This document shows, piece after piece, positions 1-7,404 of a DNA stretch of 37,636 bases. Source of the stretch: Nitrospirota bacterium (GTDB lineage: Bacteria > JACPQY01); NCBI GenBank assembly GCA_016190245.1, contig JACPQY010000017.1, positions 1-37,636 on the forward strand, given 5' to 3'. Position 1 is the stretch's first letter. Each line of letters opens with the position of its first letter. A program made the position numbers and the translations under genes. The notes below the pieces were generated by a model, which searched no databases, was not told the DNA's origin, and saw only the letters and a program-made list of their open reading frames with translations.

Positions 1-7
1 GAAGGGA

Positions 8-29
8 GGGAGGGTGCAAGCACCCTCCC
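8..29. repeat. Perfect hairpin repeat (GGGAGGGTGC type)
   Basis: Ten-base arms GGGAGGGTGC and GCACCCTCCC enclose an AA loop and are followed by CCTACAA. The same hairpin recurs at 14402-14422 and 16181-16202, always followed by a C/T-rich CTAC stretch. It lies just upstream of the first gene of the YHS cluster. It could act as a terminator for a gene to the left or as a member of a dispersed hairpin family. Confidence 0.8.
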
Positions 30-107
30 CTACAAGGATTGCGGTGGCCGGCGAAGGCTTTTCAGACAGAGCCAGCGCCGTCGAGAAGCAACGGAAGGAG
101 GATTCCC

Positions 108-668
108 ATGAGTGAAATCAGCGCGAAGGATCCCGTCTGCGGGATGAGCGTGGAACCCGGGCACGAGGCGGCTCGGGCCGACCACGCGGGCAAGACCTAT
201 CTCTTCTGCTCTCCCGGATGCCGGGACACGTTTGCGAAAGACCCCGCGAAGTTCGCGAAAGGTGGGGCGGGCGAGGCTCCGAAGAAGAAGCGGTGGGGTC
301 TGTTCGGTATCGCGGTCCTCGCGCTCGCGGGGGCGGGAACGGGCCGTGCCCAAGGCGAGGCCGAGCCCACGCCGGCCGAGAAAGTGATCACGATCCAGGG
401 CGAGATCGTGGACACCACCTGCTACCTCCGACACGAGAAGAAGGGAACCGAGCACGCCAAGTGCGCCCTCATGTGCCTGCGCGCCGGGATTCCGATGGGC
501 TTGCTCGAAGACGGTACGGGAAAGGTGTACGTCTTCGTCTCGGAGTCCCACGGCAACCCGCACAAGGACATCGAGAAGTACCTTCTCAAGAAGGTGAAGG
601 TTACCGGCGCGCTGTACGAGCGCGGCGGGTTGTCGGGGATCGCCGCCCGGGCGATCACGGAGCTGTGA
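108..668 (+). CDS. YHS domain fused to an exported CYL/HxxCxxxC domain
   Basis: A 186-aa protein in three parts. Residues 1-50 are a YHS (TRASH-like) metal-binding domain with DPVCGM (C11) and FCSPGC (C34, C38). Residues 59-82 (KKKRW, a hydrophobic run, then GRAQG) look like a complete signal peptide or a single membrane helix. Residues 92-186 carry C105-Y-L and H116xxC119xxxC123, the domain found alone at 6426-6842. The start at 108 has a good ribosome site (GGAAGGAGG, 93-101). If the hydrophobic stretch is a membrane anchor, the YHS part is cytoplasmic and the second domain periplasmic, which would suit metal transfer across the membrane. YHS domains are known from copper ATPases and metal-binding proteins; the role here is inferred. 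Thirty-one bases separate it from the lipocalin gene downstream, so cotranscription is likely. Confidence 0.85.
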   Translation: MSEISAKDPVCGMSVEPGHEAARADHAGKTYLFCSPGCRDTFAKDPAKFAKGGAGEAPKKKRWGLFGIAVLALAGAGTGRAQGEAEPTPAEKVITIQGEIVDTTCYLRHEKKGTEHAKCALMCLRAGIPMGLLEDGTGKVYVFVSESHGNPHKDIEKYLLKKVKVTGALYERGGLSGIAARAITEL

Positions 669-699
669 GCCGCGCCCCCCGCGGAGAAAGGAGGTAGCC

Positions 700-1719
700 G
701 TGAACATGAGATACCACACTCCACGCGCCGGCTGGTTCGCGACCCTCGGCCTCGCGGTTCTGATGCGCGTTGCGCCCGTCAACGCGGCCCCGGCGGAAGA
801 GTTCCGACATCGTGACGCCACGGTGGAGAACTGGTCCGTGCACGGGCACCTGCGCGCGGAGGACGGAAGCGAGTGGGGCGTGACCGCCATGTTCTTCACG
901 GGCAAGTATCTGGTCCTCAGTGGGACGGCGGCGCTCATAGGCCTGGCCGACGTGGCAGCGAAGGCGCTCCATTTCGACTATGCGTTCTTCGTCCCGTTCC
1001 TTCAGAAGGTCCGATACGGAGACAACGGCCTCCTCGTCGAGTACGGCCGCTCAAGCCTCGTCCGCACCGGCCCGCAGACGGTGAGGCTCGACATGAGTGT
1101 GGGGACGACGGCCTCGGCGCTCGACCTGCAACTTCCCCATGAGCCCATGCCCTACGCGGGCATCGGCGAGAGCCGGTGGGCCAAGGGCCACGTTCGCGGC
1201 TACACGTTCATGGGGGCCAAGGCGTCGGGGACCCTTCGCATCGAGAAGCGGGCGGTCAAGGTCGAAGGCGCGGTCAATCTGGACCACGGCTGGGCCGGGC
1301 AGATGGGACACGATCACGACATGATGATGCTCGAGCTCGATGACGGAAGCTTCGTCAACGTCCTCTTCCGGCACCCCAGGAAGGGGGGATCCGCCCTCCC
1401 CGGAAGTTTCATGGATGTCGCCGATGCCGCAGGCACGAGAACGACTCGCACGACCTTCGCTGTCAACCGGGGCTCCATGTGGGAGAGCCCGGTGAGCGGC
1501 GCGCCGTATCCCGCCACCTGGACGCTGGTCGGGTCGGAGGCCGACACGCGTCTGAACTTCACGCCTGCGTTCGAGAACCAGGAGGTCAGCTTCCTTTTCG
1601 GTGCGATCGAGTTCTGGACCGGAGTCGGGCGGGTGGAGGGAGTGCTGGATGGGCGCCCCGTCTCGGGGCATTTCTGCGCGATGATGCAAGGGTACCAACG
1701 GGAAGGGGACGCGCCGTGA
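700..1719 (+). CDS. Exported AttH/CrtC-type lipocalin enzyme, copy A
   Basis: 339 aa. A signal peptide (about 1-31, ending VNAAPA) precedes a two-lobed lipocalin fold of the AttH/CrtC (carotenoid 1,2-hydratase-like) family. Family features visible: W45xxHGHL followed by DG, F65F66, a central DHGW (195-198) where the family has DHEWS, then LDDG (213-216), a WESPVSGxxYP segment, ENQE, and a final GHFCAMMQGY matching the family's G-Y-x-E-x-x-G-Y end. An extra cluster H204-D-H-D207 and MMM follows DHGW; it is shared in reduced form by copy B and could bind metal. CrtC hydrates acyclic carotenoids; most family members have unknown substrates. GTG at 700 follows AAAGGAGG by 5 nt; ATG at 706 is an alternative start. 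Confidence 0.8.
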   Translation: MNMRYHTPRAGWFATLGLAVLMRVAPVNAAPAEEFRHRDATVENWSVHGHLRAEDGSEWGVTAMFFTGKYLVLSGTAALIGLADVAAKALHFDYAFFVPFLQKVRYGDNGLLVEYGRSSLVRTGPQTVRLDMSVGTTASALDLQLPHEPMPYAGIGESRWAKGHVRGYTFMGAKASGTLRIEKRAVKVEGAVNLDHGWAGQMGHDHDMMMLELDDGSFVNVLFRHPRKGGSALPGSFMDVADAAGTRTTRTTFAVNRGSMWESPVSGAPYPATWTLVGSEADTRLNFTPAFENQEVSFLFGAIEFWTGVGRVEGVLDGRPVSGHFCAMMQGYQREGDAP

Positions 1720-1758
1720 GGAAACCTGGCCTGGGAGGAAACCGCAAAGGAGGCTGCC

Positions 1759-1809
1759 ATGTGGACCAGGCGACGGATGATCCTCGGCATGAAAGGAGCA
1801 GTGAAATGA
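1759..1809 (+). CDS. Possible 16-codon leader ORF before the YHS gene
   Basis: ATG at 1759 lies five bases after a strong AAAGGAGG (1746-1753) and encodes MWTRRRMILGMKGAVK. Its TGA (1807-1809) overlaps the ATG of the next gene at 1806 as ATGA, which would couple translation. It is far too short to judge by composition, and the next gene has its own ribosome site inside it (AAGGAG, 1793-1798). It could simply be chance. Confidence 0.3.
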   Translation: MWTRRRMILGMKGAVK

Positions 1810-2192
1810 ATGGAAGAGGAGCCTTCGCATCACTCATCACCCATCGCGCCTCACGATCGAGGGGCGTGATCGAGCCCATCACGGCCCTCGCGATCGCGGG
1901 CATGATTGTCATGATGGGTGCGTGCATCGGCATGGCCGTGTGGGGTGGCGGGAAGATGATGCAGATGATGCACGGCGATCATGAGAAGAGCGGGCACGAG
2001 AGCGGGAAGGAGCACGAGCCCGATTCCGCCGCGAAGAAGGCCGTGGACCCTGTTTGCGGCATGGAAGTGACCGTGAAGGAGGACACCCCCCAGATCACGC
2101 TGCGAGGCGAGACGTACTACTTCTGTTCCGAAGACGACATGAAGAAATTCGCCGCGGACCCGGAGCGGTACACCGGCCATGAGAAGAAGTAG
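1806..2192 (+). CDS. Membrane-anchored Met/His-rich YHS protein, copy A
   Basis: 128 aa. One hydrophobic Met-rich segment (about 20-48) is followed by a Met/His-rich linker (KMMQMMHGDHEK, then HESGKEHE) and a C-terminal YHS domain with DPVCGM, ETYYFC and an FAADPERY end. The second Cys of the usual CxxxC is replaced (FCSEDDM), so only two Cys remain. Met-rich plus His-rich segments next to a YHS domain fit Cu(I) or another soft metal, but this is inference. The start at 1806 has AAGGAG 7 nt upstream. Copy B at 7015 has identical length and architecture, and both copies adjoin an AttH-like gene. Confidence 0.85.
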   Translation: MNGRGAFASLITHRASRSRGVIEPITALAIAGMIVMMGACIGMAVWGGGKMMQMMHGDHEKSGHESGKEHEPDSAAKKAVDPVCGMEVTVKEDTPQITLRGETYYFCSEDDMKKFAADPERYTGHEKK

Positions 2193-2265
2193 AGGCAGGC
2201 TCATCCAATCCTTTCTTGGCGGGGGAGCTATCTTCCTCATCCTCGGGGCCGGAAAGGAGTTAAGG

Positions 2266-3461
2266 ATGAGGGACGGTGACTCGGTGAAGCGGTGGGTGAC
2301 CCTCGTATCGGGCGTGCTCTTGGCTTCGTGCGCCTCCATGGGTTCATTGCAGGGACCCTTCTTCCGCAAAACGGACTATCCGCGGTGGCAGATGATCGGC
2401 GCGGAGGAGAGCGATCTCGATCTCGCCGTTCAAGGGCGGGAGTCTCTGGATGACCTCGGGCGGGACGAGTGGGTCCAATTCTGGATGGAGCGTGGCCGCG
2501 GATTGGAGCGGGAGGCTCGGGTCCGGGAGGCTTCCGGGGATTCGCAATCCGCCGCGCGCACCTACTTCAGGGCGGCGGGCCATCACATCATCGCGATGTA
2601 CCCCCACAAAAGGATCAGTTCTCCGAAGGGCAAGGCGCACGAGGAGTCCGTTCGTATCTTCCTCAGGGGGGCGGCGCTGCTCGATGCGAAGTTCGAGAGG
2701 GTGGTTCTGCAGGAGAAGGGAGAGGAGGTTGTCGGATACCTCTTCCTCCCGAGGGGCCCCGGGCCGTCCGCTTGCGTGATCGTCTCGGGCGGCCTGGACG
2801 GATGGAAGGAAGAGGCCGTCTTGTGGACGCTGCCGATGGCGCACGATTTCATGCCGCCGGTTTCGCGGCGTTCTACGTAGACATGCCGGGCACCGGTGAG
2901 AATACCTTCAGGCTGGGTCCCGACGGTGGCCGGGCGTACGGTCTGGTCATCGATCATCTCGTGGGACGAGCCGAGATCGATTCGTCAAGGCTGGGCGTCG
3001 TGGGCGTCAGCTTCGGAGGGTACTGGGCCACGTGGCTGGCTATCCACGAACCTCGGATCAGGTCCGTCGTCAACGTGGGCGGGCCGATCCACGGCGCCTT
3101 TGCCACCATGAGCTACCTCAAATTGCCGAATGTGCTTCGCGAGGCTTTGAAGGCATCCTTCGGGATGCGCTCGGTCTGGGGGCTCTATGGAATCACGAGA
3201 CGGATGTCGCTCAAGGCGGACCTGGACAAGATCACCGTACCCTATCTCGTGATCAACGGCACCGAAGACTCGATCGTCCCCCCCGAAGATGTTTGGGTGG
3301 TGCTCCGAACCGGATTGAGGCGTGATGCAATCCTTTTCCCAGGAGAGGATCACTGTGCCGTCGGACGTTTGGAATCGGACATCTTGCCCGCCGTTCGGGA
3401 TTGGTTCCTCCGGACACTGGGTCCGACCGACCTGGGGGGCAAGAGCCGGAACAGCCCATGA
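2266..3461 (+). pseudogene. Alpha/beta-hydrolase lipoprotein with a frameshift
   Basis: ATG at 2266 (GGAAAGGAG at 2251-2259) opens a protein with a lipoprotein signal ending LLASC. An alpha-helical N-terminal region and the first strands of an alpha/beta hydrolase follow (VSGGLDGWK). The frame runs out at 2880, while the rest of the same protein continues in the +1-shifted frame to 3461: HAAGFAAFYVDMPGTGEN, nucleophile elbow GVSFGG, acid loop NGTEDSIVP and histidine GEDHC. One missing C after 2850 (TTC-ATG instead of TTC-CAT) explains the break. The fold resembles FrsA/DUF1100-type esterases with an N-terminal helical cap. All three catalytic residues lie after the break. It may be a real mutation or a base-calling error. 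The end overlaps the next start as ATGA. Confidence 0.8.
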
Positions 3462-4963
3462 GCATGCAGACGAGGCGCGGGATGGGGGCAGCGTCTCACA
3501 GGCTCGGCCTCGCATCGGTGGCTTTTCTGGCAGCAGGCATCGTCTTCACCGGCTTCACCCCGGCCGTCGCGGCGACCGACCTCCTCATCACCAACGCCCG
3601 ATTGATCGATGGCACAGGCGCGCCGCCCCGGGAGAACCTCTCGATTTTGATTCGGGGAGGTCGAATCCTGACCGTGGGACCGGATGTGCAGGCTGCGGGA
3701 CTGCCGGTCCTCGATGTGGCCGGCGCCACCGTACTCCCCGGTCTGATCGATGCGCACGTCCACATGAGTTGGGCTCCCGGTCAATCGTTTCGTCGAGATC
3801 TTCCTGAAACGATCACGGCTCTTCGCGCCCGACACCTTCGGGGATATCTCGCAAGCGGGGTCACGACCGTTGCGGACACGGGCGCCTCGCCGGAGGCCAT
3901 CCACTCCATACGTGAGATGATGGCGTCGGGCGTCCCGGGACCGAGGTTCCTCGCGATGGGGTGGGCGCTCGTGCCGGCGGGAGGATGGGACTCCCCGGGG
4001 GAAACCGCCGCCGTGGCCGGCGAGTCGGACGTTGAGGCGCGGCTCGATGAAGTGGTGAGACTCGGAGGGGTCGGCGTCAAGGTCGCCCTCGAGCGCGGTT
4101 GGGGACCGATCAAGACCTACGAACTCCTCTCTCCCGAAATCCGCAGGGCAATCGCGGATGGCGCCGCCCGGCGGGGTCTGCCGGTCTTCATTCACGCGAC
4201 CAATCCGCCGGATCAAGTAGCTGCGCTCCAGATGAAGCCGCGCGCACTGACCCATACCGTCATCGATCTGACCGGGCTTACCTCCGGCGATCTGCTTTCG
4301 CCGGAGTTCGTCCGAGACATGGCAGCGTCGGGGACATACCAGATCACAACCCTTTCCATCGTGGATGCGTACCTTGTGGAATTTGAACCTTCCCGCCTGG
4401 ACGACGCTTTCCTCAATCTCGTCGTGCCTGAGGTCGAGTTGCAAACGGCGCGAGACCCGCGGGTGGGGCGGGCGCAAGCACGGGCCCTCATCCACATGGG
4501 TGCTCCCTGGCTCCCCTCAATCTTCGAGGCGTGCGTGGCCCGCATGACGTTCAGGAAGTCGGCCGTGCGTCGGGCGCTCCGGCGGGCGCAGTGGTCTGTG
4601 AAACAGCTCTTTGAAGCAGGTGTACCCATCGTGGTCGGGAGCGATACGCCATCGCTGCCCCAGTTCGCCGTCGGCGCGTATCAGTTCCACGGTTTCTCCA
4701 CCATCCGGGAGATGGAGCTGCTGGGAGAAGCGGGGCTGCCTCCGATGACCATCGTGCAGTCGGCCACCCGAATACCCGCGGAGATGCTGGGAATTGCCAA
4801 CGACGTTGGAACCGTTGAAATCGGAAAGCGGGCGGATCTTGTCATCCTGCGGGCCGATCCGCTCGTGGACCTGCGCGCGCTGAAGACCGTGCTGTGGACT
4901 GTCCGCGATGGCGTGGCGCGAACACCCGAGGAATGGATTGGAAAAAAGGAGGTGAAACCATGA
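3458..4963 (+). CDS. Exported metal-dependent amidohydrolase
   Basis: 501 aa. An N-terminal signal sequence (MSMQTRRG, a hydrophobic run ending PAVAA) precedes an amidohydrolase/imidazolonepropionase-like protein. It has the typical small beta-domain start (LLITNARLIDGTG), the metal-site strand LIDAHVHM, later metal or substrate residues IHATN and ALTHTVIDL, and GSDTPSLP holding the conserved Asp. It ends with KRADLVILRADPLVDL returning to the beta-domain. Relatives hydrolyse cyclic amides, dipeptides or xenobiotics; the substrate cannot be told. The ATG overlaps the stop of the hydrolase gene (ATGA), and its stop overlaps the next start in the same way, so it is part of a coupled chain. Confidence 0.85.
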   Translation: MSMQTRRGMGAASHRLGLASVAFLAAGIVFTGFTPAVAATDLLITNARLIDGTGAPPRENLSILIRGGRILTVGPDVQAAGLPVLDVAGATVLPGLIDAHVHMSWAPGQSFRRDLPETITALRARHLRGYLASGVTTVADTGASPEAIHSIREMMASGVPGPRFLAMGWALVPAGGWDSPGETAAVAGESDVEARLDEVVRLGGVGVKVALERGWGPIKTYELLSPEIRRAIADGAARRGLPVFIHATNPPDQVAALQMKPRALTHTVIDLTGLTSGDLLSPEFVRDMAASGTYQITTLSIVDAYLVEFEPSRLDDAFLNLVVPEVELQTARDPRVGRAQARALIHMGAPWLPSIFEACVARMTFRKSAVRRALRRAQWSVKQLFEAGVPIVVGSDTPSLPQFAVGAYQFHGFSTIREMELLGEAGLPPMTIVQSATRIPAEMLGIANDVGTVEIGKRADLVILRADPLVDLRALKTVLWTVRDGVARTPEEWIGKKEVKP

Positions 4964-5625
4964 GCCAGATCGTTGCCACGGATCCCCGGTGCCACGTGAT
5001 GGAACAGGGGTTCTCGAAGCCCCCCTGTCCCAGCCCCGGAGGCTCCGTCGGGGACTCGAAGAGCACGTCCGTGCCTGCGCAGACGTGGGGCCTCTTGGGT
5101 GCCCTGCTTGTCCTCCTTGTGCTGCCGGCCTGTCCCGAGCGGCCTCTCACGGTGGAGCGCGCAGCGGATCGGATCGCGCACGGCCAACTCGTCACGGATC
5201 GCACCAAGGTGTGCATGATCCAGGAGAGCCTGATGTTGCAGCCGGGGATACCCGTCACGTACGCCGGGAAGACCTACCACCAGTGCTGCGCGGGCTGCGC
5301 GGCGCGCTTCATGCAGGATCCGGCCCGCTACTCCAAGGCGCGCGATCCCGTCTCCGGCGCTGATGTGGACAAGGCGGACGCGTACCTCTACGCGCGGGAA
5401 GGGCGGGTCTTCTTCTTCCAAACTTTGGAGAACGTGATGGCGTTCGATCGAGATCCGCAAAGCCATCTCCGCGTGCCCCGGCCGCATGCGGAGCCGATGC
5501 CCGGAGCCATGGGGGGTGGTGCGGCGGGTTCTCCCGAGCAAAGTTCCACCCAACCTGCACCGCCGGGCGGCGAGCCACAAGAGATGGGTGCAACGGAACT
5601 TCCCACCAAAGGATCTCCCGACTGA
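4960..5625 (+). CDS. YHS-like lipoprotein with degenerate tandem YHS units
   Basis: 221 aa, with a strong ribosome site AAAGGAGGTGA (4946-4956). A hydrophobic run ending VLPAC is a lipobox-like site, but about 40 residues precede it, including DPRCHVM, which looks like a degenerate YHS opening. A later GTG at 5071 would give a standard lipoprotein signal but has no ribosome site. After the anchor come TKVCMIQESLML, GKTYHQCCAGC and FMQDPARYSKA, a YHS-like unit, then RDPVSGADVDKADAYLY and FFFQTLENVMAFDRDP, a second unit lacking Cys. The C-terminal 50 residues are Pro/Gly-rich and probably disordered. It is likely an envelope metal-binding protein by analogy with YHS domains. The start overlaps the previous stop (ATGA) and the stop overlaps the next start (TGATG). 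Confidence 0.75.
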   Translation: MSQIVATDPRCHVMEQGFSKPPCPSPGGSVGDSKSTSVPAQTWGLLGALLVLLVLPACPERPLTVERAADRIAHGQLVTDRTKVCMIQESLMLQPGIPVTYAGKTYHQCCAGCAARFMQDPARYSKARDPVSGADVDKADAYLYAREGRVFFFQTLENVMAFDRDPQSHLRVPRPHAEPMPGAMGGGAAGSPEQSSTQPAPPGGEPQEMGATELPTKGSPD

Positions 5626-5846
5626 TGGAGGCGCGCGAGCTCCGAATCCACCGACTGGCCGGCATTCTCGGCGTCTTCGGAATGTTCCTCGGCGTCCTGG
5701 CGGCCCTCGCCCCTCCGCCTTTTCGCCTGGCACTGGTCGTCACGGTTTTCAACGGCTCCCTGATGATCGTTTACATGATCTCCACGATCGTTCTGTGGAA
5801 TCGCCTTCGGGCAGATCGGACCACGATGGATGGAGGCGCGGCGTGA
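5625..5846 (+). CDS. Small two-helix membrane protein
   Basis: 73 aa with two predicted membrane helices (about 12-31 and 36-58) and short charged ends. No family recognised. The start shares one base with the upstream stop (TGATG) and the stop overlaps the following GTG (GTGA). This spacing argues that it is real and translated with its neighbours. It may anchor or scaffold the neighbouring lipoprotein; no function can be assigned. Confidence 0.65.
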   Translation: MEARELRIHRLAGILGVFGMFLGVLAALAPPPFRLALVVTVFNGSLMIVYMISTIVLWNRLRADRTTMDGGAA

Positions 5847-6325
5847 TAGCGGTCTCGAACGCGGTGTGGCTCTTCGTCGCGGCACTTGCCCTCGCGGCGA
5901 AGCCTGCCGTGGCCGATGAGACCGCCGCACCGGAGCCGGCGCACGAACATGGTCACTCCATAGGTGAGGACGCGGAGCGGGAGCTATCCTACTTGTTTGG
6001 CTTGACCGGTCGGGCCGTCTTTGTTGGGCGCGCGGCGGTGGACGCCATTCTTCACTATGACGTCCTCGAAGAGCACTTCATTCCCGAAGCCGGCATCGTG
6101 GCGCGGATATGCGGCGATCTCTTCTCGACGGTCGATGCGCGGGCGACGATCGGTGACGACAACTCAGCCACTCTGCTGCCCGGTCTCAAGTACAGGGTGT
6201 TGAAGGCAAGGAGCAGGTTCTTGTCGGACGGTTTCTTGGGCCTGGGCTACCAGTTTTCTGTGGCGGGAGATACCGCGTTTGACAACCAGGTCTGCGTGCA
6301 ACTCGAACTGGGGCGTCATGGATGA
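5843..6325 (+). CDS. Secreted beta-rich protein of unknown function
   Basis: 160 aa from GTG at 5843, chosen because it overlaps the upstream stop as GTGA and opens a clean signal peptide (IAVSNAVWLFVAALALAAK, cleavage near AVADE). The mature part begins with a His-rich stretch (HEHGHS) and then alternates polar and hydrophobic residues in strand-like runs, such as LKYRVLKARSRFLSDG and LGYQFSVAGD, ending VQLELGRHG. This resembles a small outer-membrane beta-barrel or a barrel fragment. No family recognised. It closes the coupled chain that begins at 3458. Confidence 0.6.
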   Translation: MIAVSNAVWLFVAALALAAKPAVADETAAPEPAHEHGHSIGEDAERELSYLFGLTGRAVFVGRAAVDAILHYDVLEEHFIPEAGIVARICGDLFSTVDARATIGDDNSATLLPGLKYRVLKARSRFLSDGFLGLGYQFSVAGDTAFDNQVCVQLELGRHG

Positions 6326-6425
6326 GTCGTGAGATGACGGTTCCACAGAGGCCGGGCGGGGGTGAAGAAGGCGCCCTCCCGAGCGGCTCCGCAAGAAAGC
6401 GCCAGACAACCGAAAGGAGAAACAC

Positions 6426-6842
6426 ATGAAACGCATGATCGGAGTGGCGGCCGCGGCGGTGTTCACCCTCGCGGGCACGGCCCTGGCCGGAGAGAAAGTG
6501 ACCCTTCAGGGCGAGGTGCTCGATTCCGCGTGCTATCTGGCGGAAGGAGAAAAGGGGAAGGCCCACGAGAAGTGCGCCCAGATGTGCCTCAAGAAAGGCG
6601 TCCCGGCCGCGCTTCTGACGGACGATGGGAAGGTCCTGCTTCTGACGGCGAAGCACGGAAGCGAAGCCCTCTACGACGAGTTGAAAAAGCTCGCAGCCCA
6701 ACGCATCGAGATCACGGGAGAAAGGATCGAAAAAGGCGGAATGGCGGCGATTCAACTGGAAACGATCAAGGGGATTAATGTGTCCTCTCCGTCGAGCGAG
6801 AAACATGCCGAGGAAGGCCACATGGGCGGACACATGCACTGA
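6426..6842 (+). CDS. Exported CYL/HxxCxxxC-domain protein
   Basis: 138 aa. A signal peptide (MKRMIG, hydrophobic run, cut near ALAG) precedes a domain starting VTLQGEVLDSACYL, then HEKCAQMC, KKGVPAALL, an LLLT strand, a lysine-rich helix and IEITGERIEKGGM. It matches the C-terminal half of the fusion at 108-668 over its whole length. The tail is His/Met-rich (HAEEGHMGGHMH), a common metal-binding ending. The three conserved Cys and one His suggest a metal or redox site. I recognise the sequence pattern but no characterised function. AAAGGAGA lies 5 nt before the ATG. Confidence 0.8.
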   Translation: MKRMIGVAAAAVFTLAGTALAGEKVTLQGEVLDSACYLAEGEKGKAHEKCAQMCLKKGVPAALLTDDGKVLLLTAKHGSEALYDELKKLAAQRIEITGERIEKGGMAAIQLETIKGINVSSPSSEKHAEEGHMGGHMH

Positions 6843-6868
6843 GAACAAGTTCCAAACCGCGAGGGACA

Positions 6869-6976
6869 GTCCCCTCACCCCAGCCCTTTCCGCCCGTCCG
6901 TCCGCCGTGGCGGACTGGACAGGCGGGGAGGGTGGCCGCCGCGTCCGCCCAGCGGCGGAGAGGCCGGGTGAGGGAC
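6869..6976. repeat. Nested palindromic intergenic element
   Basis: GTCCCCTCACCC (6869-6880) pairs with GGGTGAGGGAC (6966-6976) around an inner perfect stem GTCCGCC-GT-GGCGGAC (6900-6915). CCGTCC and GGAC runs flank the inner stem. The element fills most of the 172-bp gap between two genes on the same strand. It may be a mobile palindromic repeat or a processing/attenuation site. The inner GGCGGA stem also appears in the hairpin block at 14307. Confidence 0.6.
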
Positions 6977-7014
6977 TCGAAACTCGGATGAGAAACCAAC
7001 CAGGAGGTGATGTC

Positions 7015-7401
7015 GTGAAAGCAATCGTGATGAAGGCGCTGTGGAAGCTCCGGTTGTCGGGGCCGGGATCGAGAGCGGGTGTGATCGAGCCTGTCTCCGC
7101 CGTGGCCATCGTGGGCATGGTGGTGATGATGGGCGCCATGATGGGCTTCATGATCTGGGGCATGCCCAAGATGATGGGCATGATGCACGGGGATCATGAG
7201 AAGAAGGAGCACGAGGCGAAGGGCGAGCATCGCCCTGAGGAATCCGCGCAGAAGGCCGTTGACCCGGTCTGCGGCATGGAGGTCGAGGTGACGGACAAGA
7301 CCCCGAGCGTGACGCTCGAAGGCCGCACGTACTACTTCTGTTCCGAAGAGGACATGAGGAAGTTCGTCGAGTCGCCCGAGAAGTACAGGAAGGAGGAGTA
7401 G
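7015..7401 (+). CDS. Membrane-anchored Met/His-rich YHS protein, copy B
   Basis: 128 aa, the same length as copy A. GTG at 7015 was chosen because AGGAGG (7002-7007) sits 7 nt before it; an in-frame ATG at 6988 precedes that site and is unlikely. The helix begins with GVIEPVSAVAI, like GVIEPITALAI in copy A, and is very Met-rich (MMGAMMGFMIWGMPKMMG). It is followed by HGDHEKKEHEAKGEH, then a YHS domain with DPVCGM and TYYFCSEEDM lacking the second CxxxC cysteine. The gene order CYL, YHS, lipocalin here mirrors fusion, lipocalin, YHS in copy A. Probable cytoplasmic-membrane metal-binding protein; the metal is unknown. Confidence 0.85.
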   Translation: MKAIVMKALWKLRLSGPGSRAGVIEPVSAVAIVGMVVMMGAMMGFMIWGMPKMMGMMHGDHEKKEHEAKGEHRPEESAQKAVDPVCGMEVEVTDKTPSVTLEGRTYYFCSEEDMRKFVESPEKYRKEE

Positions 7402-7404
7402 GTC

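Noticed and set aside
30-938. Long minus-strand ORFs opposite the YHS/lipocalin cluster and many elsewhere
   Set aside because: They are antisense shadows in GC-rich DNA: they lie opposite genes with clear domains, have no ribosome sites and show biased Arg/Pro/Gly composition.
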